Shown: positions 21,384 through 34,043 of the stretch, piece by piece
Position numbering within the stretch: the first letter of the stretch is position 1
How the letters are laid out: every line of letters begins with the position of its first letter
Source: Gnetum montanum
Lineage: Eukaryota > Streptophyta > Gnetopsida > Gnetales > Gnetaceae
Assembly (NCBI GenBank): GCA_015680685.1
Contig: MNCI01029685.1
Location: 623,314-687,313, forward strand
Length of the DNA stretch: 64,000 nucleotides
Direction: 5' to 3'
Made by a program: the position numbers and the translations under genes
Notes under the pieces: generated by a model
What the model was told of the DNA's origin: nothing
What the model saw: only the letters and a program-made list of their open reading frames with translations
The model's database searches: none

Positions 21384-22233
21384 TGATGAAGCACATTTTT
21401 CATCTACTCCAATGTTGGATACCCAACATTGAAGCCTCAATGTCAAGTATCTGATGTCAGGGTCCAAATGTGATGTCAAGTATCTGACATTGAGGGGTAT
21501 AAACTGGCCTCTAAATATAGCACCTAGGCTTCCAATTTGGATGAGCTTTCATAGTTTTTCTAGTTAGAGTAGCCAAGCTCTTGCAATTTGTTTTATCCAA
21601 AGTTAGAATATTTTTTAACAAGAGTCTAAGTGTGTACGGATCTTTGTTTGAATACTAACATATCTGAGCACAACAGTGTGATGGGAATAAAAATGAACCT
21701 CTTTGATAATCCTTGTAGCACTAAAAATAGATTAATTTTTCCTTTAATGCACTTTACTTTCATGTACTTTACTTTAATGCATTTGAATTAAGAAATTAAT
21801 TTCTAATTGTTAATGAACACAAGCATGACCACTTTGAACATACATATAGTGTTTGATAAGCCAACAACACTTAACGTTTGGTAGTCTAGCAGCATCATAT
21901 GTGTTTAAGATGTGTCCAAGAAAGTGGGATGGGTACTTATGTTAGGCTAGCTAGGCTAGTTTAGATCTTATTTTCCATTGTCCATTAGCTTAATTAATTT
22001 ACCTCTTTATTTTCATCAGGAGTAGCATAGAATTAGATAACATCATATGCCTTACTTTGGACTAAACCATATGTGACAAAGCTACCACTAGTCGAAGTGG
22101 AAAGATAGTGAACTATGATCAAAGCATAGTGGTCTAGATACCACAACTAGTCCCATCCATAGAATTCAACCAGATCATGCGTGAACACTTATGATTCATA
22201 TGGTTGAGCATAGGGGTACCTCACTGCTCATCA
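21384..22233 (+). repeat. 5' LTR of element G
   Basis: 850 bases, TGATGAAG start and CTCATCA end, collinear with 26781-27607. U3 carries CAATGTTGG/CCAACATTG and TGATGTCA-type palindromes (about 21410-21490) in the position of the GATATC array of A and C. The TATA box is decayed here (about 21509-21516) but intact in the 3' copy. Confidence 0.9.
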
Positions 22234-22234
22234 T

Positions 22235-22252
22235 TGGTACTATTGCTAGGGA
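22235..22252 (+). promoter_or_regulatory. Primer-binding site of element G, decayed
   Basis: tggtactattgctaggga, one base after the LTR end, is a tRNA-Asp-type primer site with several transitions relative to C's (tggcaccgttgctgggga). Confidence 0.65.
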
Positions 22253-22373
22253 TGGTGCTAGTTATTTAGATTAGTTATATTATACATGATCATTGTAAAG
22301 GTATTAATGATATATCTTGCAAAAGCTCTTAACTTACACACATCATAAACCAATAATAATTTCTTTCTCACAT

Positions 22374-24855
22374 GGAAGTACTATGCACTATATAGTGAAC
22401 ACATTCATTGGAGAAATAACACAATATACGATGAAGAAAATTGGAGTAACCAACCTTATGTAGGGATTTCTTATGATCATGATCACCTTGAAGACACTTA
22501 AAAACTACATTTACCTAAGGAAAAAAATGTTGCAGGAGATGACATAAGTCCTAAACTAGGGGAGGCCTCAAGGCCTAAGACCTCCTCAAAACCTAGAAAC
22601 GATAAATCAAGGGACCCTGAAGAACACCATAACAGCCATGGAAATTCTTCCAATTCCTCATCTTCCTCTATCCCTTCAATGTCTAGTTTTGATGAAGATG
22701 AATGTAGGTATAAAGATAGAGCTCGACTAAAGGGTCAGACTAAAAATTGAAATCAAACCCAAGGGAAAAATCAAAGACATCACCATGAACATAGACAACA
22801 TCATCACGATCAAATGAATAGAGATAGAAATTTTCCTCACAACCCATTTGATGATGATGAACCCTTGTTGCCCACTAAGAGCCTAATGCAAATCACAGAG
22901 GCTATTATGATATCTCAAGGGCATCATAAAAAGAGTCACCTACCTAATCTTGACATGAATAATTATCCTAAATTTGTAGGATATTATGATTTAGATTTAC
23001 AACATCATTTACAAGCCTTCCATGATGCCTGTGCTTTCTACAACATTGAAAGTGGATGGAAAAAGCTTAAGCTCTTTCCTAGGAGACTAATTGATAGAGC
23101 TAAAGTGTGGTATAGATTGTTGAGACCAAATTTGATCCGATGATGGTCTACAATGTTGTAACTTTTCAATGAGAAATACCAAACCTATGTAAGAGTGTCC
23201 AACTTGAGGAGATAGATCCAAGTGTGGAAGCAAAAATAATATGAACCCTTGGACATGGCCTTAGACAGATATTATGCCTTATTGAATAGATGCCAAGGCC
23301 ATGGTTTCTCTAAGGAAAGGCAACTTTACCACATCATAGATAGGATTCTTAATGAAACGAGGGAGATCCTTGGGATGTATGCCCCAGGTCAATTATACAA
23401 GCTTCAAAGCCCATCAAATTTGAGAGCTAATAAAGCATGTGGCAAAAGAAGAAGGAGAGATACATAAATGGAATAATGTTGACAAATATCAATGGGACTT
23501 AAATCTTCAATAGAAGGAGATCCATATCTATGATAAGGAGAACAAAATCACTCTTGATAAGGTGAGCTCGCAATAAACCTTACTGATACATGAGTCTATT
23601 GATGAACTAGAAGCAAAGGTTAATAGGATGTCCAAGTGGATATATGAAAATGTTACAACTCTCGTTGAGATGATTGAGAAGAGAATCATGCAAAACAAGC
23701 CAGGTGATCACACTAAACAAAGGATACATAACCCAGAAATGACTATGAACACTTTTTGGCAAATAAGAAAAATAATTAAGGAAAGTGAGGTTATAGACTC
23801 AACCACAAATGAAGATAATGGATGTGACATGCATATATGATCATCCAAAGGGCCATTGCCTAGTCTTGTTGCATCTACAAGAGTATTGAGCAAGTGCCTT
23901 AAATCTAAAGTTTGTGCAAAAACACATGCTTGGGAGATTTCCTCTTCCACAAGGTAATTACAAATAGTCCCACGATCGATCATACCATCCTAGGGGGACT
24001 TTTACCAGCTTCAACATGGTGATCAACCATAGTGGCAACAACCACAATCATGGGGGAGGCCACCACCAAATCAACCCTATCTACTAAAACTGCATGGATA
24101 TTATGGTCAACACCTTGTCTTCCCAACTAGTTCTACATCCTTTACTTCAAATCATCACTACCACTCTCCCAAGTACCATCAACCCATGACATCCCCTAAA
24201 GGATCACCACCTCGCGTCTCTTACCATCCATCCTACCCTCAATATTCTCATATTCTGCCTCATTATATGCCATTTCCAGCAACACACAAAGGTTTACCAT
24301 CCCAATATCAATAAAGAAATTCCACTTATGCTACAAATGTGCATAAACATGCTAACGCCAATGGGTCTTAACCACAACGTAGGAAATGTCCCTTATGGAG
24401 GAAAGGTCATAAGCCAAAGCAGACCATGCATGGACCCATCATATCATTTGAGCAAGCACAATGCCAATCTAGTGCACGACCTTCCTTGTCTCAACCAACG
24501 TCCTATGATCATACACAAAGGCCATCATGTATCGGTACTCCAATCCTAAATCCAAACAATGAATCTAATAGTGTGGGGAGACAAATAAATCCATGCATAT
24601 CATATCATGATTAAGGGTGCAATCATGGGCTAGCCATCCATAATGTTAACACACCTCATACTTTGATCCACCATACATTTAACCATCAAGTGTGTGATCA
24701 ACAATTTTTCTACCCAGCTACTACACCACAAATAGACACCCACTGGCTGGGGCATGAATGGTTACCAATGTTTCATGCATGCATGGATCCTATTTATCCA
24801 TGTATTAATCCTTGTCATGGAAAAATGTTTAGTTATGGGGGTTACCCTCCATTCT
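22374..24855 (+). pseudogene. gag of element G, broken
   Basis: Athila-type gag. In order: an acidic N-terminal region (from about 22374; start uncertain), a Ser-rich stretch HGNSSNSSSSSIPS (about 22637-22680), a His/Arg-rich block (about 22765-22815), an open stretch 22814-23143 with MNNYPKFVGYYDLDLQHHLQ-type core text and HDACAFYNIESGW, then ..EPLDMALDRYYALL.. (23240-23290) and a decayed C-terminal region with a CDMHIYDHPKGHC-like motif (about 23824-23855) and a Pro/Tyr/His-rich tail to 24855. Several stops, among them TAG at positions where Trp or Gln is expected (for example near 23215). Confidence 0.78.
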
Positions 24856-26780
24856 AGTCTTTAGGATTCCTAAGTGTTTTTCATTTTCTTTGTTTTACAC
24901 ATTTTTTATTTTACATCTTCTTGTTTTCATGTTATTAATTTCTTGAATATTTTACACTTTCTTTTATATTTTCTTTTATTTTGGTTTGATTTTCTAACTT
25001 TTTGTTAATAAGTGCCAGGTATAGTGGTAATGCATTGCTTGATGGTGGTATGTAATATTTTGTTAATTGATTGTTGGTGTTTGGATTTTAGCTTTGAATT
25101 TCATTATAAATAATTAGGACATGATTTCTTTTTCATGCAAGCAGTGAGTCTAGAGCATCCACCCATCCACAAACTCTATGGTTTTCCTCGTTCTAGAAAT
25201 GTGTAGTTCCTTTTTCATTAACAAAACTTTAACAAATTTGTGACTCTGCTAGTTTCCAAAGTTGGAGAGGATTCAAAAGGTTGAACAAGGTGTGACTTCA
25301 AGGAGATTCAATATTCTTTGTGCCTTTCTATTTGCCTAGCTACATATGTGTTTTCATGGACTTCTTACCATTCTGTGTTGACTAACAAAGGAAGTTGAAT
25401 AAGTGTTTGCATTGTGTGGTTTCCATAACAAAAAAAGAAAAAAAGAAAAAAAATAATGGGAATTCAAAGCACACCCCTTAGACAAAATAAATTCATACGT
25501 CTTTGCATGGTGTGGTTTCCATTTCACAAAAAATACGATGGGAATTCAAAGCACATCCCTTAGACAAAATAAATGGGCTAAAAGCACTAGGTATGGGACT
25601 AGAAAGATATGTTACTGATGCTTGAAGGTCCCCTCTAACTAAGGCCCTTCCTCACTTCCTAATTCTCTTTTCTTTTTTAATAAGGAATGGTGGTTGTTTT
25701 ATGGGAGCACTCTTGTATCTCAGGGGATGAACTCATCGTAGAATGACTATGCAAAGTCACTGAATGTGGTTGGTTTTGGTCTAGACTAATGATGGATATT
25801 ATTACGTCATTTACCCATAAAATCCACAAGGAACTTCATGCGACCTTAATTAGGAACTCCATTCCCTTCTCTCTCTCATCCATCTATGCTTTCCATATCT
25901 CACCTCACTACTAGTTTCATGATCATGTTCAATGTACTAGTTTGATGTGTTAAAATTCTTAGGTAGTTTCTTCTAGGTTTTTTTTTACTTAACCTTCTAT
26001 AACCATTAATCATCCATGGAGCCTAGAGACTCTTTGGTTTGAAGTTATGCAAAGGCACAGAAAGGCTTGTGCATGCTTTAGGGAGGACCCACTTACACAT
26101 CTTTTGGTTGAGTTAGTTAACTTGCTCTCTTACAATTAAATTTTTTTATCCCATCAATGACATCCAATTGTCCACATCTTTACAAAAATTTTCAATGAAC
26201 TTTCTTTTTTATTTTCATGAATTCTTACACACTATTCAGATATTTCCTTGTGTTAAGCTTTTTCAAATTTAATGGACTACTTATCTATTTTACCCTATTT
26301 GTTAGCCTTCCTGCTAACACTCCTAAAGGAATCATTCTACCACAATCACAACCTAGTTGAGTGTAACCACTGATAAGATAAGGTATTTAACAACTATGTG
26401 TTACACATTGTGTATTAATTCATGATTCTATTGTGATTGTAATGGGAAGTATGGACTAGAAGGAGGATTATCTTCACCAAGAATTATATGATAGTACCAC
26501 ACAATGAGGACTATTCATGATCATGGGATCTTCTCTCTTACTCTTCAGCTACCAAGAGGCATTGGATGTTAGTTTTATCCATGGTGTTCACATATCTTAT
26601 CATGAACACCTAAATTTGTCAAGATTGTAACTTCGTACACTTGGGCACTCAAAGTTTGTTTGTTCCATCTAAGTTAGTTTATATGTTAGTTAATAATCCC
26701 ATACCTACCTAGTATTTTGTAAGGAACTTGTTTCTTCTCTTCTTTACTCAAGCACGAGTTTTTATTTAGTTGTGGTTTTA
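24856..26780 (+). other. 3' noncoding region of element G
   Basis: About 1.9 kb without supported genes. It starts with a T-rich block of ttttgttttaca-like units (24880-25000) and contains a local duplication: a tctttgcattgtgtggttt...gggaattcaaagcacaccccttagacaaaataaa unit occurs near 25398-25490 and again at 25500-25575. F carries the same region on the minus strand in fragments b, c and a. Confidence 0.75.
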
Positions 26781-27607
26781 TGATGAAGCATATTTTTTCA
26801 TCTACTCTAACGTTGGGTACCTGATGTTGGGCATCCAACATCGAGGTCCAAATGCAATGTTGAGTATCCAACGTTAGGGAGTATACACTAGCCTATAAAT
26901 ATAGCACCTGGGCTCCTAATTTGGATGAGTTTTCATAGTTTTTCAAGTAAAAATAGTGAAGCTCTTACAATTTTTTTTCTCCAAAGTTAGAGTATTTTCT
27001 AAGTGCACACAGCAAGAGTCTAAGTGTGTATGGATCTTTGTTCGAACACTAATGTACCTGAGTGCAGTAATGTGATGGGAATAAAAATGAACCCTTTTGA
27101 TAATCCTTGCAACACTAAGAATAGATTAATGTTTCCTTTAATGAAATTTACTTTAATGCATTTGAATTATTAATTTCTAGTTGTTAATGAACATAAGCAC
27201 GACCACTTCGAGCATACATATAGTGTTTGGTAACCTAGCAATGAGTAACGTTTGGTAGCCCAGCAACATTGTATGTGTTCAAGATGTGTCCAGGAAAGTG
27301 GGATGGGTACTTATGTTAGGCTAGCTAGGCTAGTTTAGATCTTATTTTCTACTCTCCATTAGCTTAATTAATTTACCTCTTTATCATCATTAGGAGTAGC
27401 ATAGAATCAAATAACATCATATGCCTCACTTTGGACTAAACCATACATGACAAAGCTATGACTAGTCCAAGTGGAAAGACAACAAACTGCAATCAAAGCA
27501 TAGTGGTCTAAATACCACAACTAGTCCCATCCATGGAATTTGACTAGATTGTGCATGAACACTTGTGATTCATATGGTTGAGTGTAGATGTACCTCACCG
27601 CTCATCA
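26781..27607 (+). repeat. 3' LTR of element G
   Basis: TGATGAAGCA start, CTCATCA end, collinear with 21384-22233. Palindromes AACGTTGGG/CCAACATCG/CCAACGTTAG lie at about 26808-26878; TATAAATA at 26894-26901. Followed by the second catga (27608-27612). Confidence 0.9.
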
Positions 27608-27612
27608 CATGA

Positions 27613-27671
27613 AAAAGAAACCATGTTCTAATCATCAGTAAGAAAATTTAAAGCTATAATCCAAACACCAA
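27613..27671 (-). mobile_element. Element F fragment d (short spacer between G and C)
   Basis: Only 59 bases. Reverse-complemented it reads GGTGTTTGGATTATAGCTTTAAATTT, matching G at about 25077-25100 and continuing at 34965 after removal of C. The last five bases, accaa (27667-27671), are repeated at 34960-34964. Confidence 0.85.
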
Positions 27672-28626
27672 TGATGAGATGCGATATTGCATGCATTGCG
27701 ATATTGCGTATGCGATATTGCAGCTGTCCCCTATGATATCACGTATGCGATATCGCGGTTTGCCGCCAAATCTATAAATAAGAGGCGGTACTCCCCTCAT
27801 TTCCCATCCTAGGCTAGAAGTAGGGAAACTTTGGTAGTTTGATCACTCCAGAGATAGAATATTTTCCATGTGCCCGCAGTAGGAGTCCCCAAGTGAACGG
27901 ATCTTTATTCGAGCAGCTTTGTACCTGAATGCAAGTTGTGTAGGGCAATAAAGACGAGCTTTGTGGATAAACCTTGAAATGCATGAAATAGGTTTATTAC
28001 ATGTTATTTCCTACTTGTTATTTATTACCTGCATTAGCACGGCATGAGTACGACTTGATTACGAGCATTGATGAATGTGTACAGCTAATCAAGGAATCGG
28101 CTACTCATCGCGATTAGTTTCTCTCACCCTTATCTCCTAGAGTGCAGAATGAGTACGACTTGATTATGAGCATCTACAAGTGTGTACGACAAGTCAAGGA
28201 ATCAGCTGCTCATTACGTTTAGGCTAGTTAAGTGCCTCAGTATGACCACTTCGAGCATGTGCGTTACGTGTGGTGATCCCAGTAACGATTAGTGTTTGGT
28301 AGCCACAGTTGCATAGTTCAGGGTGTGTATAGTAAGTGGGAATGGATGCTGATGCTAGTCAATTTAGACTTAGGTCCTTAGTTAGTTTCTCAACCCTTCA
28401 CCTCATAGCATAGGAGATAAAACCAGAAAAGATCATAAAAATCATATACCTCGGACTTACTTAACCATACATCGTGACAATAACAAGTAAGTCTGGGAAG
28501 ACAACGAATGATTAACCCCAAGTGTTCCATGGGGTGTTTAGGCACTTAGTCTATGGAGTTCTACCAGATCACGTGTGCTACACTCGTTTCGTATGGTTGA
28601 GTGTAGGGGTACCTCGCCACTCATCA
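27672..28626 (+). repeat. 5' LTR of element C
   Basis: TGATGAG start, CTCATCA end. The palindrome array (gcgatattgc / gatatcacg / gcgatatcgcg) at 27678-27760 has about five copies, against two in the 3' LTR (34051-34080). TATAAATA at 27773-27780, gcaataaag near 27943. Tandem blocks of gagtacgacttgattacgag occur at about 28046 and 28151. Confidence 0.93.
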
Positions 28627-28627
28627 T

Positions 28628-28645
28628 TGGCACCGTTGCTGGGGA
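28628..28645 (+). promoter_or_regulatory. Primer-binding site of element C (tRNA-Asp-like)
   Basis: tggcaccgttgctgggga one base after the LTR end; two differences from the complement of plant tRNA-Asp 3' end (tggcgccgttgccgggga). Best preserved primer site in the window. Confidence 0.85.
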
Positions 28646-28767
28646 CTAAGTGTTTCTGCGCTGAATAAAACATAAGGGATATCACTCACATCATTGTGAG
28701 CCTTAACGAACCTTCAGGTTAATCAAGATAAAAATTTATATAGCAGTGAATTAGCACACCGATAAAA

Positions 28768-31150
28768 ATGCTTTCTTCTCATAAGAGCAACTCACCACCT
28801 AAGGACCATACACGAGACAGTTGGCAACATAAAGAACATAATCCAAATCAGTCAGGTCCTAAACAATATAAGATGACATATACTCATCCCGATGAGTATA
28901 TTCCTAATTTTACTTTTGTTCTCCATCAGGATGAACAACTACGGTGGAAAGACTTGCAAGGTAACATTGTGTTACCCCCAGATCGATCAATCTCTCACAT
29001 GCTTTTCTGTGCCTTGGCACAGATAGGCATGGCCGAGCTATATGTTGAATACATTGCGGAGGATTTTGACATGAGGGATTATTATCCCATAGATGTCCAA
29101 CGTATGAGAGACTTAAGGCAGGAGGCCAACATACATTATCAAAGGGCAAGGCCCCGCATGTCCTTAGTGAAATAGGAAACGAGGAATCCTTTATCACAGG
29201 TTCTTTAGCAAAGGATGTTCCCCCTCCTAATGATGGTGAGGAGGATGAGTATCAGAACCTACGATCAATGATACATATCCCTGGTTCTGATGCTCGTGAG
29301 CACCAACTGTTCATAGAGGAAACAACCACTCATGCTAAGGATGGGCACTTTGATTGTCACCATAATCGGGGTCGTAGCAGGTGAAGAGAAGGCAAGAAAC
29401 ATTGTCATGGCGATGGTTCCCCTTCTTCTTCTCCTTCTTCACATCACTCATCCTCTCCTTCCACATATGGGTGCAGCCACCATGAACATAAAAGTGAGGA
29501 TAAAAGTAAAAAGGATGAAAGACCTTGATGTGAAAGTCGAGAGAGAGGACAAGGGCAAGGACGTAGGGAGAGTAGGGAACCAAGAAGACATCATAGACAT
29601 CATGATAGAGACGATCATGATGAGCCCCTACTCGTAACCTGAAGTATGCTTGACATAACAGAGGTAGTTAGGATTCCCACAAGGCACTTAAAAGATAGTT
29701 GGATTAAACGATTAGACATGAATAATATTCCACGGTTTGAAGGGGGATACAATGCTAATCCGCAAAATCATTTACAGGCATTCGACGATGCCTGCGCCTT
29801 GTAGAATATAGGAAATGAGTGGCAAGAACTTAAGTTGTTCCCAAGGACACTCACCAAAGAAGCAGAGAGCTGGTACTGGTCCTTAGAACCAGAAACCATA
29901 AGGAGGTGGAGTACGATGCTAGAACTGTTCAACGAAAAGTATCAAACATACTCCAGAGTGTTCAATTTGCGTAAGCAGATCCAAGGCTGGAAGCAAGGTA
30001 CACACGAACCCTTGGATGCTACCATGGCCTGCTACTAAACATTGTTACATCATTGCCCAAGCCATGGGTACGTTCAGCGGGATCAACTTCGCCACATTGT
30101 GGATGGGCTAAAGAATGAAACTAGAAGAACCCTTGGAACTTACACCCAAGGGAGACTCTCACAACTTAGAGCCCATGAAGTACGTAGCTTGTTGGAGCAA
30201 GTAGCAAAAGAAGAGGATGAGTTATGCAAAAGGGAAAGTATGGAAGAGTATAACCGTGATCCCTCCCTTCGAAATAAGGGAGTGAAATTTTGTGATGAAG
30301 AGGATGAGTCGCCAATCAAAGAGTTGGTGAACTGGAAAACCTTGCCAATGCAAAAATTAACAACCAAGGTATCAGCCAATGTAGATCAAATGTGGGAATC
30401 CTTAGACTCAAGAATTGAAATAGTCTTAAAAATTATAGAAGAGTCTAAGATAGAACAAAGTAGTGACAAAGGTAAGAAAAAGTGGAGAGATTTAAGCCCT
30501 ACACATAACAAGGGTAAGGGAAAAATCACTAACTTTGATGTGGTTGTGGATTCGAATTCAGACGATGACAGTGGATGTGAGATCTACCATTATAACCATC
30601 CTAAGGGATGTTGCCCCATCATCTCACATCTATAGGAGTCTGGGGTGTATGTGCTTAATCCAAGACTCAACCAACGGCAAACACCCTGCAGGTTACCTTA
30701 TCCACAAGGTAACCCAAGGCAATTCCACCAACCACTAACGTATTATCCAAATGGAACTCCACCATAGCTCATCGGACAACATCAGCAGTGCCAATACTTG
30801 CAGTCATGGGGGATGTCACCGCCAACACAATAGTACCCTTACCGGCAGCCCGATCCTTATGGTTATTATGTGCAGCAGCCGATTTCTCCAAGTGACTCTA
30901 TGGGTCACTCAACCCCAACCATCACTACCAAGTTCGGGAGTACTTCAGAAGGACTCCTTCTCCTCCAGGAGACATCTCACACTCATTCCATCCTCCAAAT
31001 CCATCCGCACCTCTTCCATCACAAGTAGTTCCCATAACACCTCCTGCTCTAACAATGTAAGGGGAACTTCCTCCTCAACTGCAGCAATGTCACACTGTGA
31101 GAGCTGTAAATATCCAACCTAATGTTGGTTCTGAGAACTGTAAAAAGAGA
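28768..31150 (+). pseudogene. gag of element C, broken
   Basis: Starts MLSSHKSNSPP at 28768 and is open to 29175, covering HPDEYIPNFTFVLHQDEQ and the LYVEYIAEDFDMRDYYP region. Frame changes follow. The Ser-rich and Arg/Glu/His-rich low-complexity block is at about 29380-29620. The gag core (LQAF.DAC, SWYWSLEPETIRRW, ELFNEKYQTYSRV, WKQGTHEPLD) runs through 29640-30038, then an open 197-codon stretch 30042-30635 that includes a charged region and GCEIYHYNHPKGCCP near the end. TAG at 29802 replaces a CAG seen in A (4024); TAGs also at 30765 and 30831. Product would be the structural capsid precursor. Confidence 0.85.
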
Positions 31151-31209
31151 AGACCTTACTTCAGACCAAAAGCCTAGACAAACTCTCGAAACAACAAGCG
31201 GTTGGGGCC

Positions 31210-31848
31210 ATGTACACTTCTCCACCATCTAACACTTCGGAGCACCCTTCCATCCAAAAACAGAGCGTAACGCATACGGTTATGTTAACACATACAGTAA
31301 CCAACTGGATCAAGGTAGGCCAACTTCCCAGGAAACTAACTAACCCTGGGAGTCCCTTAATCTATTTGCAGATCACCAAAAATAAACCACATAGGGCTCT
31401 TGTTGACTTAGGTTCTAGAGTCAACTTAATTTCACGTGAGATGTACCATGCCTGGAACCTGCCCCAACCTAAGAAGAGAAACATTCAACTAGAGTTGGCA
31501 GACCAGTCCATCACCATTCCCTTAGGATTGGTGGAGGACATCATTACCACTGTGTGTGGTTGGTCCTACCCAGCTGATTTTCTAGTGATTGAAGTAAACA
31601 ACAACGAAGGGGACTTCCCAATTATAATCGGAAGGGCATGGCTTAGCATAGTAGATGCATGCCTTAGGATTCGCGATCTTTCCTTGGAAATCTCTAAGAT
31701 AAACATATGTGGAAAGATCAAGAAGAGGAAAGTTCCATGCATCACATACAGTGATTCATCAAGTGATGACATGGAGGAAACGCCTCCATGTAACAGGTGT
31801 GCCCTTGAAACTTTGCAACAAAGATGCCTGTATGTGGCAACTACATAA
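31210..31848 (+). CDS. Aspartyl protease ORF of element C
   Basis: Open for 212 codons and homologous to A's protease. The active-site loop reads ALVDLGSRVNLIS (about 31398-31435): the catalytic Asp is kept but the following Ser/Thr is Leu, so activity is doubtful. GRAWLSIVDACLRIRDLSLE follows around 31630-31690. The N-terminal 40 codons correspond to a linker (THTVTNWIKVGQLPRK) also readable in A. The ORF ends shortly after an acidic stretch SSSDDMEETPP and a CNRC pair. The first Met is only the first in the open frame; in the intact family it would be part of a gag-pol reading frame. Confidence 0.8.
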   Translation: MYTSPPSNTSEHPSIQKQSVTHTVMLTHTVTNWIKVGQLPRKLTNPGSPLIYLQITKNKPHRALVDLGSRVNLISREMYHAWNLPQPKKRNIQLELADQSITIPLGLVEDIITTVCGWSYPADFLVIEVNNNEGDFPIIIGRAWLSIVDACLRIRDLSLEISKINICGKIKKRKVPCITYSDSSSDDMEETPPCNRCALETLQQRCLYVATT

Positions 31849-32100
31849 GAAGTAGTAGACACCCCGTGGTTGACAGCTAGAAGGAGCAAAAAAATGTGCA
31901 TGGAACGAATTGAGGAAACCCATGCCAACAACGAAGGCATAGACACATTGAAATATGAACGTCACCAACTTCCACCCCTGAACCTAAGATCATCAATTGG
32001 GAGAAGTTGGACACTTCTTAGAAATTCAAAAAAATGCTCATTATTTTAGATCTCTCCCTTACAACTTAGTCATGGGGGAGATGGCCACCTATGCTAATCA
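31849..32100 (+). pseudogene. Pol C-terminal tail joined to protease (element C)
   Basis: Same structure as in A: after the protease stop comes KYE(R)HQLPPLNLRSSIGRSW and then the pol-terminal SPLQLSHGGDGHLC motif near 32053-32093. RT, RNase H and integrase are missing. It contains an agtcatggggg motif at 32068-32078. Confidence 0.7.
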
Positions 32101-32117
32101 TATGGGACCCTCAGTTC

Positions 32118-32305
32118 TTTTAAGTTTTTTTTTACATGTTGTTTTACAACGTTTTTGTTTTACACATTTTTTTTACAACGTTTTTGTTTCACAAATTTCT
32201 TTAACTTTTCTAATTTTTGTTTTACAACTTTCTTTAACTTTTCTAGTTTTTGTTTTACAACATCGTTATACTTTTCCAATTTTTGTGTGTGTGTGTGTTC
32301 CACCA
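32118..32305 (+). repeat. T-rich degenerate tandem repeat in element C
   Basis: Units such as gtttttgttttacaactttctttaacttttc repeat from about 32118 to 32280, ending in a short GT run (32284-32299). Homologous to 6344-6480 in A. Confidence 0.8.
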
Positions 32306-34030
32306 TGTAAGTTTGTCCCATAATAAGCTTTCTTCATGATGGTATGAACTGTTTTCATATTGATTGTTAATGTTTGGTTTTTACCTTTAAGTCACAATGT
32401 TGATACTAAGGTATGTGTCTTTTGATATGGTAGGAAATGAGACCACTTCATCCATCCATCCACCAATTTCTATGGTTTCTCTCGTCTTGGAAATGTATAG
32501 TCCCTTCTTAATAAGAACTTAAATGAATCGGTGATTGGGCATTTCTCAAACTAAGGAAGGACTCACGGATTGAAAAGGATGTGACTTCAAGGGAACTTGA
32601 TGCTTTTGTGTTGGTCATTCTCTTGGGTACTTAAATGTTTCTTCTTGAGTTTTCTTGTCGTTCCAATGTTACCCAATTATTGGAAACTGAGACAATAAAA
32701 ATAAAAAGTCTTTGCATGGTGTGGTTCTCACGCATAAAAACACAAAACACAGAAAAAAAAAATCCCAAGTGAGAATTCAAAGCACAGCCCTTAGATGAAT
32801 AAACTTGGGCTACAAGCACTGGTTATGGAACCAAAAGTGTTCCCTCTAACTAAGGCCCTTCTTGCTTCCCATTCTCTCCTTTGTTTCGTCAGAATGGTGG
32901 TGGCTCTTGGAGTGTGCATTTTTGTTGCCCAAGTGGATGGTTTAACTGAATGTGTTGATGCGAAGTCACTGGTGTGGCTGGTTTGAGGCCAGAGTTGGAA
33001 TGAGATTTTCTAAGTCACATTAATCATAAAACACACAAGGGGCTGTACACCACCTTGTTCTTGGCATTCCATTCCATTTCTATTCTCTCCATCCTTCTCT
33101 CCATTGTTCACCTCATTGCCAGTTGTATCATTAGTGTATATATTTTGGTTGATGCATTGTTTTATTTTTGCTAAATTCTTGTGGTTAAGACTTTAACTCT
33201 TGTTCCATATGACATTCCCAGGGCCTACGAACTCTTTGAATGTGGGTTTGTCAGGGCATTAAGGGCATGATCCTACTTTGGGGAGGACCCACTGACATTC
33301 CTATTTGGAGCATTAGTTAACTTCTTTCCCCTAACATTTTGCAATTAATTTCTTTGTTCATTACCATCTTGACATCCATTTCATCGATGCCATAGTTGTT
33401 CCTTCTTACCTATCTTTCTTACTCCTTTTATTTTTCCATTCTAATGCTACTGGCATTTTGCGATTAGTCATGGGGGTACGGGGCCTGATTTTTTCGATTT
33501 TCTCCTAGCCCCAAAATTTTTGATTTTCTTCCTAACCCCTACACCTTCGGCAGTCATCCTTAATATATTCCTAGATCCATATAAGCCATACCACAACCTA
33601 GCCAATGGACTTACACCGAATAAAGATATCAATTACATGATGATTCAATTACCCTTGCTAATATACGATTGTGTTGTGTGTGTAGATGGTGGACATGTAA
33701 CAACGGATTGGATCTGGAGCAAATAGTTGGAATGGAGCAGTGCTGAAGAAGCTATGCAAGGAGCAAGATTGATGGCACATTTACAGATGGACAACGAAGG
33801 TGCAATCCTGGCATTGGCAGCAACAACACTTCTTTCTCTCTCTTTCTCAGTTGCCAAAAAAGGCCTGATGTCATTGTGATAAGGTGTTCATCCTTGTTGT
33901 CATGAACACCAGTTTTGTCAAGTCTTGTAATAATGATCCGTTCACATGTCATCCCATTAGTTCCATTCCCCTCAATAATTCCATACCTGCCTGATATCAT
34001 TATAAGGAACTCGAGGATGAGTTTTCATTC
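32306..34030 (+). other. 3' noncoding region of element C
   Basis: No supported ORF. Collinear with A 6481-8247. A third agtcatggggg lies at 33466-33476, about 565 bases before the terminal copy. Confidence 0.72.
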
Positions 34031-34043
34031 AGTCATGGGGGTA
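34031..34043 (+). promoter_or_regulatory. Polypurine tract region of element C
   Basis: agtcatgggggta immediately before the 3' LTR, identical to A's 8248-8260. Confidence 0.6.

Larger units (their letters stand above)
21384..27607 (+). mobile_element. Element G: gag-only Athila-family element
   Basis: A 6.2-kb non-autonomous element with LTRs 21384-22233 and 26781-27607 (TGATGAAG start, CTCATCA end), primer site 22235-22252 and TSD catga on both sides. Only gag is recognisable. No protease, RT or integrase is seen; gag passes directly into the T-rich block and the 3' noncoding region shared with F. It is more diverged from A and C than those are from each other. Inserted in F. Confidence 0.9.
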
